Assembly: GCA_002307055.1 (NCBI GenBank)
Contig: DBTM01000039.1
Span: forward strand, 70,315-86,065
DNA length: 15,751 nt
From: Clostridiales bacterium UBA1316
GTDB lineage: Bacteria > Bacillota > Clostridia > Oscillospirales > Oscillospiraceae
Direction of reading: 5' to 3'
In this document: piece after piece, positions 1 to 5,874 of the stretch
How the letters are laid out: every line of letters begins with the position of its first letter
Numbering within the stretch: the stretch's first letter is position 1
Translations under genes and position numbers: made by a program
The notes under the pieces: generated by a model
Seen by the model: only the letters and a program-made list of their open reading frames with translations
Told to the model about the DNA's origin: nothing
Databases searched by the model: none

Positions 1-909
1 GGATTTAAGGGCGGCGGCAGTGTCGGGCGTACTTTGTGGATTGATCACACGAGCCGTTTCAGCCGCCGGAGAAATAGTGTCTGCGGGCTTGCCTGAAATG
101 CTGATATCGGCTTTGCTCAGCATATTCAGCAAGGCTTCCTGAAGGTCAGGCTCAAGCGTCAATATAGCCTCGATGTCGGATGCCGACAGCGGCACTGATG
201 CCAGCTCGGCTAAAATTGGTTCACCCTGCCTATTGCTCGCTGCCGCAGGTAATAAGCCGGTGCCTGCCAAAGCTTCGCCGTCTGGAACCGGCAAGCTATT
301 GAAGGTTCCCTCCGGCAGCACCGTATTTATTTCACCGTTCTGCGCTGCTGCCTGAACGATGGTCTCATCCTGCTGCATACCGCCAGTCTGTGACAGCAGG
401 CTCCTGACTTTTTCGCTGATGAGCTCAGCCGAGGTGTTACCTTGAAACCGCGCTGCGATATGTTCGGCGGCGCCTGTCTCCGGGTTAATGCGGTATGCCT
501 GATGGGCGCCGTTTTTTCCAATCATCTCGTAATTCCTCATACGAGACATTTCCCGTGCTATGTCAACTGCAATCGGTGTATCCTCTTCATTTCCGAGGCT
601 GAGCGTATACGCCTGGCTGAGCAATACGTCCGTTGCAGGGTCATCTGTTATCACCGGTCTGGCTGCTTGCGTTCCGTTTGTGCCAACTCTCCCGCCGTAC
701 GCATCGGCACTGTTATGGCCTTTTATATCAAGGCTGAGTGTAAAGGGATTATTCAGCATCTCCGCTGTTGCGTTGTCTGACAAAAAGCTGTTTTCCGGCA
801 GGGGCATTATTTCCACAGGAGGCTTATTTGCGCCGTTTTTGTCGGTAATAATGCTCTGGTCAGGTATAATAGGGATAATCGAAGCTAAACCCGATACTAT
901 TCCATCCAT
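1..909 (-). CDS. Unrecognised low-complexity protein, N-terminal 303 residues (cut by window edge)
   Basis: The frame is open without a stop from an ATG at 909 down to base 1, so the gene continues beyond the left edge. The start is well supported: an AAGGAGG site (916-922) lies six bases upstream. The protein starts MDGIVSGLASIIPIIPD and is mostly hydrophilic, rich in Ala, Ser, Thr, Pro, Asn and Glu, with no signal peptide, no convincing membrane segment and no motif I know. A more ordered stretch at about residues 115-185 contains DIAREMSRMRNYEMIGKNG and RINPETGAAEHIAARF. Low-complexity N-terminal regions of this kind occur in flagellar hook-length control (FliK-type) proteins and other secreted structural proteins, but the diagnostic C-terminus is outside the window, so this is only a suggestion. 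Plus-strand frames across the same stretch lack ribosome sites and are shadows. Confidence 0.8.
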   Translation of the reverse strand, partial: MDGIVSGLASIIPIIPDQSIITDKNGANKPPVEIMPLPENSFLSDNATAEMLNNPFTLSLDIKGHNSADAYGGRVGTNGTQAARPVITDDPATDVLLSQAYTLSLGNEEDTPIAVDIAREMSRMRNYEMIGKNGAHQAYRINPETGAAEHIAARFQGNTSAELISEKVRSLLSQTGGMQQDETIVQAAAQNGEINTVLPEGTFNSLPVPDGEALAGTGLLPAAASNRQGEPILAELASVPLSASDIEAILTLEPDLQEALLNMLSKADISISGKPADTISPAAETARVINPQSTPDTAAALKS

Positions 910-991
910 ACGGCGCCTCCTTAATACTCAAAAAGCGTTTTTGGTATCACCATAGATTATCGTCATATTTCATAATTTCATGAATTATGCA

Positions 992-1035
992 GAACCCCAG
1001 GATTCAAAAGATTGCTCTTTTAATTCCCGGGGTTC
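992..1035 (-). terminator. Long hairpin after the GGDEF/HD-GYP gene, probable terminator
   Basis: Arms 992-1011 and 1016-1035 pair around a four-base loop (TTGC), with mismatches at only three positions (999, 1003 and 1005). The hairpin lies 34 bases past the stop of the cyclic-di-GMP gene and before the next minus-strand gene. The U-run expected after it on the minus strand is poor, so it may be an RNA-stabilising hairpin instead. A second small palindrome, CATAATT/AATTATG (971-989), follows directly. Confidence 0.5.
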
Positions 1036-1068
1036 CTATCACTTGTATGATGTTTATATCGGTTTATG

Positions 1069-2724
1069 TCATTGTGATTTCAGCATATTGATAAACTGAT
1101 CTGATAATAACGGATCAAAATGGCTTCCTTTACACCGTTCAATCTCCTGAAACGCTTCAGCGAAGGTTTTGATCTTTTGGTAAGGCCTATGGTTCGTCAT
1201 GGCATCAAAGCTGTCGACAATTGTCAATATGCGGGCGAGATAGACGATGTTCTCACCGGCAAGTCCATTTGGATAACCGGACCCGTCATATTTTTCATGA
1301 TGCTGCAATACAACCGGAATCGTATCCTGGAAGCCATCAATCTGACTGATGATATCGGCACTGTCCACCGGATGTCTTTTGAGCTCCGACCATTCCTCAT
1401 TTGTGAGCTTTTTATCGGTGATTAAGATTTCCTTCGAGATGTTAATTTTACCAAGGTCATGCAGATAAGCGCTGTAAATCAAGCACCGCGTCTGTTCCTT
1501 GGGCAGATCAAGATAATCGGCCATAATCCGGCAATAGTCGACAACGCGTTCTACGTGTTTGAACGTATAAGTATCTCTGGAGTTAATCACAGTGATCAGC
1601 GCCTTTAAAGACTTCAGGTTCTCTTCCATCGTTTCGTCTTTATCGAACTCGTTAAACTGATCGAATACCGATGAATAGACTTCGACTCTGTTCCTGCGGA
1701 GGAACTTCGCTCTGTATAAGGCGGAATCCGCGTTTTCGATGAGCATTGTATAAGAATCGATATCGCTGTCCAGGGCTGAAACCCCGACCGATACCGTTAA
1801 GCTGCCGTTCGGCACATGCTCCTGAGCACCCAGATGCTGCTGGCTCACAAGCTCCATCAGCCGCCGGGCGACATCGCTGGCTATCTCTTTGGTTGTATCC
1901 GGCAATATCACGCAGAATTCATCGCCGCCGTAGCGGCAGAACACGTCATTCGCCCTCAGATTGTTCTTAATTAAAGCAGCCATATCCTTAAGCAGCTCAT
2001 CGCCCTTTTGGTGGCCATAATTGTCATTATAATTTTTAAAATAATCAATATCGAAAATGAGGAGCGACAGAGCTCTTTTTTCTTTCAAGCACTTTTCGGA
2101 TATCTCGCTCAGATATTTATGAAAGAAACGGTGGTTATACAGACCCGTCAGCCCATCTATGTTCGCGTATTCCGTCAGCTGGTCAATATGTGTGTGCTCC
2201 ATTTTTACATAGACGCCCAGAGTCCAGGCAATGATAACAAACATCGCCGATAATGCCAGATCATCCTGAAAATAGGTATTCAGGGTCGCGAAACCGCCGT
2301 AAATAATATCAAATGACAATACGATAACTGATGATACAGCGCCGATGATGATGCCTGTTTTCATTCCATACTCAATTGTGTATGTAACAATAATGAATAG
2401 AAACAGATATTTATAATAACTCTCGTTGGCTCCGCTGACATAAATCGCAAAAATAAACACCGCAAAGAAAATGACGATCTCTGTGATCTGAAAAGCGGTC
2501 CGTTTTATTTGTTTGTTAGCTAGTGATACCCAGAGAAGCATCACAACGAAAGTTATTGCCAGACCGATTGACATAGAAATTAAGTTGTCGTAATAATGAC
2601 CGGCTGCACTTTTAAAACTGCTATAGAAATATTGAAAAATCGGAATGGCAGTAAAAAATAAAGCAAGAATCTTGAGTGTAAGGAACATTAATCTAATCTG
2701 GTTACTTCTTGTGTCATTTATCAT
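1069..2724 (-). CDS. Membrane-bound diguanylate cyclase / HD-GYP phosphodiesterase
   Basis: This 551-residue protein should make and/or degrade cyclic-di-GMP at the cytoplasmic membrane. Residues about 10-175 form roughly six hydrophobic segments with no extracellular PAS or CHASE-type domain visible. A GGDEF domain spans about 185-350, with an intact GGDEF motif at 266-270 and the RxxD product-inhibition site (RAND, 257-260) five residues before it, so cyclase activity is expected. An HD-GYP domain spans about 370-551: H390, H422-D423 in LHDLGK, H451, H475-H476 and the DGSGYP signature at 480-485 are all present, so phosphodiesterase activity is also expected. Which activity dominates cannot be read from sequence. 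An AGGA-type ribosome site precedes the ATG. I see no good promoter between the upstream hairpin (2752-2792) and this gene, so transcription may come partly by readthrough from the agr-type operon. The ligand sensed by the membrane part is unknown. Confidence 0.95.
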   Translation of the reverse strand: MINDTRSNQIRLMFLTLKILALFFTAIPIFQYFYSSFKSAAGHYYDNLISMSIGLAITFVVMLLWVSLANKQIKRTAFQITEIVIFFAVFIFAIYVSGANESYYKYLFLFIIVTYTIEYGMKTGIIIGAVSSVIVLSFDIIYGGFATLNTYFQDDLALSAMFVIIAWTLGVYVKMEHTHIDQLTEYANIDGLTGLYNHRFFHKYLSEISEKCLKEKRALSLLIFDIDYFKNYNDNYGHQKGDELLKDMAALIKNNLRANDVFCRYGGDEFCVILPDTTKEIASDVARRLMELVSQQHLGAQEHVPNGSLTVSVGVSALDSDIDSYTMLIENADSALYRAKFLRRNRVEVYSSVFDQFNEFDKDETMEENLKSLKALITVINSRDTYTFKHVERVVDYCRIMADYLDLPKEQTRCLIYSAYLHDLGKINISKEILITDKKLTNEEWSELKRHPVDSADIISQIDGFQDTIPVVLQHHEKYDGSGYPNGLAGENIVYLARILTIVDSFDAMTNHRPYQKIKTFAEAFQEIERCKGSHFDPLLSDQFINMLKSQ

Positions 2725-2751
2725 ATCTAATTTCCTAATGCAGATTATTAC

Positions 2752-2792
2752 TCAGAAAAGACTTGCGAAGTGACTCCACAAGTCTTTTCTGA
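2752..2792 (-). terminator. Hairpin terminator after agrD
   Basis: A perfect 14-bp inverted repeat (2752-2765 with 2779-2792, arm TCAGAAAAGACTTG) encloses a 13-base loop. It starts eight bases past the agrD stop and ends just before the leader of the cyclic-di-GMP gene. The arm contains a CTTTTCTG run but no long U tail follows, so termination may be partial. Confidence 0.7.
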
Positions 2793-2799
2793 ATGTTGG

Positions 2800-2925
2800 C
2801 TATTTGTCGCTAAGGCATTCTGGTTCTTTCGGTTGATATGTGTACCAGAAGCAAGCAGAGGAAGCAACTATTGTGGCAAAGAAGACAGCGACAATCGAGA
2901 TAATTGCAAAAATAGTCTTTTTCAT
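2800..2925 (-). CDS. agrD: AgrD-type cyclic autoinducer peptide precursor
   Basis: This 41-residue peptide starts at an ATG at 2925 that overlaps the agrB stop (ATGA). Its AAAGGAGG site lies inside the last agrB codons, which indicates translational coupling. Layout: a hydrophobic leader, MKKTIFAIISIVAVFFATIV (residues 1-20); a core around C25 (ASSACFWYT); then the C-terminal recognition part YQPKEPECLSDK (30-41). In the AgrD family, AgrB cuts after the core and joins the Cys side chain to the carboxyl group four residues on, giving a five-membered thiolactone ring. Here the ring would be C25-F-W-Y-T29. The (Q)PxxP..L tail is typical of clostridial cyclic lactone autoinducer precursors. How many residues precede Cys in the mature peptide cannot be told. 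Cys37 in the tail is an oddity. The assignment is firm from adjacency to agrB plus the motif; the exact mature product is inferred. Confidence 0.9.
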   Translation of the reverse strand: MKKTIFAIISIVAVFFATIVASSACFWYTYQPKEPECLSDK

Positions 2926-3575
2926 GTTTTTCCCTCCTTTACAAATAATTTTGAGTCAATATCATTAATTAAACTTGCGGCAAATCTTGTTAACATTAAC
3001 GTTTGCCATAACATCGCAAATCTAATACTGAATAAAATACTGTAAAGTCCGACGTGTACCGAAGCATATGATATTAAGATTAAAGTTAGGATAAAATATA
3101 CCGTCAGAATAATGAAGCTTTGCCGCCTTAGCCTATTTATCTTTTCTGGTTTAGTAATACGTTTATTAGCGCAATCTACAGGGACCAATCTGTAAAATAC
3201 CGCTATACACAACAAATATATAACAATTGAAATGCTGATATTTATATAAATATCAATGGGTAAATTGAATACATATTTGGATAACAATGCTAAGAATAAA
3301 ATTGAAAATATGCTAATCACCATGCAGCCGAACATCGTCTGAGAATGTGCTCCGCCGGTCGATTTTTTGAGAATTCCAACGCCCAGGAAAATGATAATGC
3401 TTTCATAAAAAACACGGCAAAGAATACCAATAAACGAGATGATTATAACGATGGCTGCCATTTGGAATATTGCAGCAAGTCCATATTCAATAACCGATCT
3501 CTTTTCATCATCATAATTTAGTAATGAAGAAATTTTTTCAGAGAGTTCATAGGCTGTCTTTTCCAACTTTTTCAC
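2922..3575 (-). CDS. agrB: AgrB-type membrane peptidase/cyclase for the autoinducer peptide
   Basis: AgrB is a polytopic membrane cysteine peptidase that removes the C-terminal tail of AgrD and forms the thiolactone. This 217-residue protein has the usual length. It carries the catalytic pair in GGAHSQTMFGC: H77 and C84, the same spacing and the same numbering as described for Staphylococcus aureus AgrB. The conserved VPVDCANK segment (131-138) follows, and four to six hydrophobic segments surround these motifs. The start is GTG at 3575, 29 bases inside the upstream gene, with only a weak ribosome site, so coupled translation is likely. The stop overlaps the agrD start by four bases. Base composition is strongly AT-rich compared with the pheST and alr regions. 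Confidence 0.96.
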   Translation of the reverse strand: MKKLEKTAYELSEKISSLLNYDDEKRSVIEYGLAAIFQMAAIVIIISFIGILCRVFYESIIIFLGVGILKKSTGGAHSQTMFGCMVISIFSILFLALLSKYVFNLPIDIYINISISIVIYLLCIAVFYRLVPVDCANKRITKPEKINRLRRQSFIILTVYFILTLILISYASVHVGLYSILFSIRFAMLWQTLMLTRFAASLINDIDSKLFVKEGKT

Positions 3576-4041
3576 TCGTTTTCTTTTTACAAACTATAAT
3601 ATAATAGGAAATAGAAATGACTGATAAAAAGAATATTGTTGCCGGAATACTCAGTATCGCTTTATATAAACTATCACTCATCATGGCATCGAATTGAGCT
3701 TGTCCTATAATATTCGTCATGATAAAAACAGTTGAGAATTCAGTCATCAATAGGATAATCGTAATTATTAACAGAGCTTTAATTGATTCGAAAGCCGGTA
3801 TTTTTAAAAATAAAACGGCAATTGCAAATAGACAGATGAGGTCAAGGATTGTATGTATTCCAAAGCTTATGGGTAATATTCTCATAACAAATGATATAAT
3901 TATGTAAACAATGCTAGCTAATACGAATTTTTTAATTTCGATTTTCAAACGACTATATGCATAGATTCCAAGGATGAATATGAAACCTTGTAATATGTAT
4001 CCCAGGACATATTCAAAAATAATTATCCCTAATATTCTCAT
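3547..4041 (-). CDS. Five-segment membrane protein resembling the AgrC sensor domain, without kinase
   Basis: The protein has 164 residues and about five hydrophobic segments (roughly 5-25, 38-58, 62-82, 85-115, 130-152) with short basic loops, ending in a Lys-rich tail (CKKKTSEKVGKDSL). The layout and the N-terminal text (LGYILQGFIFILGIYAYS) recall the membrane sensor half of AgrC-type histidine kinases. No dimerisation or HATPase domain follows, because agrB begins within its last 29 bases. An AGGTG site precedes the ATG. Its place between the DUF5317-like gene and agrB argues for a role in peptide export, sensing or AgrB function. It could equally be an unrelated small membrane protein; the family assignment rests on resemblance and context only. 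Confidence 0.6.
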   Translation of the reverse strand: MRILGIIIFEYVLGYILQGFIFILGIYAYSRLKIEIKKFVLASIVYIIISFVMRILPISFGIHTILDLICLFAIAVLFLKIPAFESIKALLIITIILLMTEFSTVFIMTNIIGQAQFDAMMSDSLYKAILSIPATIFFLSVISISYYIIVCKKKTSEKVGKDSL

Positions 4042-4125
4042 CTGCGCACCTATTTATCCTAACTCGTCTTAATTCTCTTACGGCTTAAACAGAATAATTT
4101 CAAAAACCCTCATAAAAATTCCCTA

Positions 4126-4683
4126 TCAATTTTTATTGATACTTGGCTGACGAACGCTCAACTCCTTAATAACATAAAATAGGATAATTAATACAAACAT
4201 ATGTATAAAAACATCGCCGATGCTTAATACACTGTAACCGATATCAATACAGTCTGTCAGAAACTTGAACTTCGTTGACGGGCTGCCTATGACATGGATA
4301 CTGTCAGCTGTTTTTATCGCCGCATCACTGTAATATCCTGTCAGCTTAGACAGCGTCGCAAATACAGGCATTTTGCCGCCGTTTTGCCAAATCACAAATT
4401 TATTCAGCAGAGAACCGATAATTATAAGCGTCGCTCCGATAAATCCGGGCTTGTACAGCTTATAAACCAGAAAAGGAATGACGAGTGAAACAAGATAAAC
4501 ACTTTTTATGTATCCGGCGTACCTGATCCACGTATAGTTATGCAGAAACACGCAGGTCTGCAGATACAATAGGACAACAGTTAAAAAAGCGAACGGATAC
4601 AACGGGTAGGCCTTAAGCAGAGGCTTCAGCTTATATCCTTTAACTTTTGCTAACGCCACGGCAAATAGTATCGCGAAAATCAT
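4126..4683 (-). CDS. DUF5317-like polytopic membrane protein
   Basis: The protein has 185 residues. An N-terminal membrane part (about 1-95) leads to the NGGKMPVFATLSKLTGYYS segment (101-119), followed by a conserved-looking stretch with STKFKFLTDCIDIGYSV and SIGDVFIHM and a final membrane segment at about 155-173. The NGGKMPV and SIGD motifs are what I associate with the DUF5317 family, whose function is unknown. It is the first gene of the agr-type operon and lies 84 bases from the next gene. An in-frame stop immediately precedes the ATG, so the start cannot be further upstream; the ribosome site (GGATGG) is mediocre. The only promoter-like sequence I find for the operon is upstream of this gene. 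Confidence 0.8.
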   Translation of the reverse strand: MIFAILFAVALAKVKGYKLKPLLKAYPLYPFAFLTVVLLYLQTCVFLHNYTWIRYAGYIKSVYLVSLVIPFLVYKLYKPGFIGATLIIIGSLLNKFVIWQNGGKMPVFATLSKLTGYYSDAAIKTADSIHVIGSPSTKFKFLTDCIDIGYSVLSIGDVFIHMFVLIILFYVIKELSVRQPSINKN

Positions 4684-4786
4684 TTATCTACCATCCAAAA
4701 GCGCCATGTCAGAATTTATCAATATATGTATCTATTGTTATATTATCCTATTATTTCGTCATTTGCACAACAAAGACCCTGCTATT

Positions 4787-4814
4787 ATTATATATGGTTT
4801 ACAAAATATTTCAA
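4787..4814 (-). promoter_or_regulatory. Probable sigma-A promoter of the agr-type operon
   Basis: On the minus strand a TTGAAA (-35, 4809-4814) and a TATAAT (-10, 4787-4792) are separated by 16 bases, about 100 bases before the DUF5317-like gene. The whole stretch 4684-4996 is AT-rich and holds no gene I can support: plus-strand frames there lack ribosome sites. Other TATAAT-like words nearby make the choice uncertain. Confidence 0.5.
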
Positions 4815-4905
4815 TATTTTTTTACTTTTTTTGTATCCTCTATGTAGTTATTGTAAAGCTGCCGCTATACCGTCAAAGAGTGCAATACATCGGCCCATCA
4901 GGCAG

Positions 4906-4938
4906 CAACCCCTATGATTATGATAACCACAGGGGTTG
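4906..4938. terminator. Hairpin between the 70-residue gene and the agr-type operon
   Basis: A perfect 8-bp stem (CAACCCCT at 4906-4913 with AGGGGTTG at 4931-4938) encloses a 17-base loop. It lies 58 bases past the stop of the 70-residue gene. The T-rich side (TTTATAAAT) is on the plus strand, so as an intrinsic terminator it is better in the plus direction, where no gene is seen. Its role is uncertain. Confidence 0.35.
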
Positions 4939-4996
4939 TTTATAAATAAACGTCCAATTCAAACCAGCGGAATCGTGCATTGCGAACTGCTTGGAG

Positions 4997-5209
4997 CTAA
5001 ATGGCTTGAAGCTCTGCCAGAACCCTATCAATCTTTTCTTGCGGGTATCGGCCTTTGGCTAGATTGAGAATTTCCGTGATTGTCATCTTTTTGGCTAATT
5101 GCAGCATGAATGGATTCATTACGTCAGGAAATTCTCTTTTTAGCAGAGCATTCGCCTGCGGATTTGAAATAACCTCGCCAACCGTAATTTCGTTGTTTTT
5201 AAGATTCAT
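4997..5209 (-). CDS. Small helical protein of 70 residues, function unknown
   Basis: A strong AAGGAGG site seven bases before the ATG and a good promoter upstream make this a real gene. It is all cytosolic, with no signal or membrane segment, and looks like a compact helical unit: ITVGEVISNPQANALLKREF, then MNPFMLQLAKKMTITEILN and a closing helix ending LAELQAI. Similar short helical units (G-x-hydrophobic-x-x-NP-x-A-x-x-hydrophobic, then MT-x-x-x-hydrophobic) occur as C-terminal parts of larger clostridial enzymes, from memory. I do not recognise a named family and give no function. It forms a single-gene unit between two hairpins. Confidence 0.8.
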   Translation of the reverse strand: MNLKNNEITVGEVISNPQANALLKREFPDVMNPFMLQLAKKMTITEILNLAKGRYPQEKIDRVLAELQAI

Positions 5210-5239
5210 CCTGATGCCTCCTTATTTTAAACCCTATAT

Positions 5240-5268
5240 ATTGTATGATGCGGCGCATAAATGGTCAA
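5240..5268 (-). promoter_or_regulatory. Sigma-A promoter of the 70-residue gene
   Basis: On the minus strand TTGACC (5263-5268), 17 bases, then TACAAT (5240-5245). The -10 element lies about 30 bases before the start codon, giving a short leader with the AAGGAGG site. Confidence 0.7.
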
Positions 5269-5314
5269 CAATTCAGATAATCGATATCCGGGCATGGTCT
5301 TTTATCGCATACTT

Positions 5315-5340
5315 AAAGCGCCTGCTTTTCGGCAGACGCT
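5315..5340 (-). terminator. Hairpin terminator of the 126-residue gene
   Basis: AAGCGCCTGC (5315-5324) pairs with GCAGACGCTT (5331-5340) with one mismatch around a six-base loop. It lies 26 bases past the stop of the upstream minus-strand gene and ahead of the next promoter. The U-run after it is weak. Confidence 0.5.
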
Positions 5341-5365
5341 TCGCTTACTGTTGATTGGCAGTCCC

Positions 5366-5746
5366 CTAATTCAATTGGTTAAGCCAGGTGCTCCATTGGA
5401 GCTGAGACCATTCATGCAGTGCAAGTGCCGGACTCGCCGGTTTTGCCGGTGCTGAAGGTTTAGATATGTGCTTTAGCTTCCGCGGTATTTCAGGGCTCAT
5501 CGGCTTCATCGGCGCAAAGCTTGGCACCGGTTCGCAGCCCTCGACCCACGCTATGGGTCTGCCTTGTTTATCTACAAATGTATTCTTGACAAATGCGCCG
5601 ATCCAATGAGATGTATTCGTGCTAAACACAGCACTTCCGTCAGCAAAGGCGATCCAATTCCAATCTTGGTCAAATATATAACTCGTATTGCCCTGAATCT
5701 CAAGCCATCCCACCAAATCGCATGCTCGATTAAATATAGCAAGCAT
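5366..5746 (-). CDS. 126-residue protein, possible small beta-rich ("beta flower"-like) protein
   Basis: A GGAG site eight bases before the ATG and a promoter directly upstream support the gene. The first 75 residues are rich in short aromatic beta-strand-like repeats: GWLEIQGNTSYIFDQDWNWI, FADGSAVFSTNTSHWIGAF, FVDKQGRPIAWVEG. Repeated G/D-turn plus aromatic strands of this type are reminiscent of the small "4-fold beta flower" proteins, but that is a recollection of pattern, not a match. From about residue 76 a Pro/Ala/Lys-rich linker (KPSAPAKPASPALAL) leads to a Trp-rich end (WSQLQWSTWLNQLN). There is no signal peptide. An overlapping frame starting further upstream is a shadow. Confidence 0.8.
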   Translation of the reverse strand: MLAIFNRACDLVGWLEIQGNTSYIFDQDWNWIAFADGSAVFSTNTSHWIGAFVKNTFVDKQGRPIAWVEGCEPVPSFAPMKPMSPEIPRKLKHISKPSAPAKPASPALALHEWSQLQWSTWLNQLN

Positions 5747-5767
5747 TGCATCATCTCCTTTCTCCTA

Positions 5768-5796
5768 ATAATATTACCACAAATTGCATAAGTCAA
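5768..5796 (-). promoter_or_regulatory. Sigma-A promoter of the 126-residue gene
   Basis: TTGACT (5791-5796) and TATTAT (5768-5773) on the minus strand are 17 bases apart. The start codon is about 20 bases past the -10 element, so the leader is just long enough for the ribosome site. Confidence 0.65.
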
Positions 5797-5828
5797 TTAT
5801 ATAAACACTTAATTCTTGCTGTTTTCAA

Positions 5829-5867
5829 GAGGACGGTTTGAGGTACGCCGCACCGCAAACCGCCCTC
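5829..5867 (-). terminator. Hairpin after the Ser/Pro-rich lipoprotein gene
   Basis: Arms 5829-5840 and 5856-5867 (GAGG-A-CGGTTTG with CAAACCG-C-CCTC) pair with one mismatch, starting eight bases past the lipoprotein stop. The T5 run is on the plus-strand side, so the hairpin could work in either direction. It is the only candidate end signal for this gene. Confidence 0.5.
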
Positions 5868-5874
5868 TCGCTTT

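Noticed and set aside
173..955. Plus-strand frames of 60-131 codons at the left edge
   Set aside because: They lie opposite the long minus-strand gene 1-909, which has a strong ribosome site; none of them has one.
956..1062. Flagellar sigma-28-like -10 words (CCGATAT, GACGATAA) upstream of the edge gene
   Set aside because: No proper TAAA element at the required 15-base spacing; partial matches only.
4078..4113. 11-codon minus-strand frame (MRVFEIILFKP) between the DUF5317-like gene and the next gene
   Set aside because: The AGGGA site is plausible, but the peptide is too short to support and has no Cys core, so it is not a second AgrD.
4861..4938. Possible cyclic-di-GMP or other riboswitch upstream of the agr-type operon
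   Set aside because: I looked for the conserved GEMM segments on both strands and did not find them; only a simple hairpin is present.
4706..4945. 79-codon plus-strand frame upstream of the agr-type operon
   Set aside because: AT-rich hydrophobic text without a ribosome site, overlapping the operon promoter.
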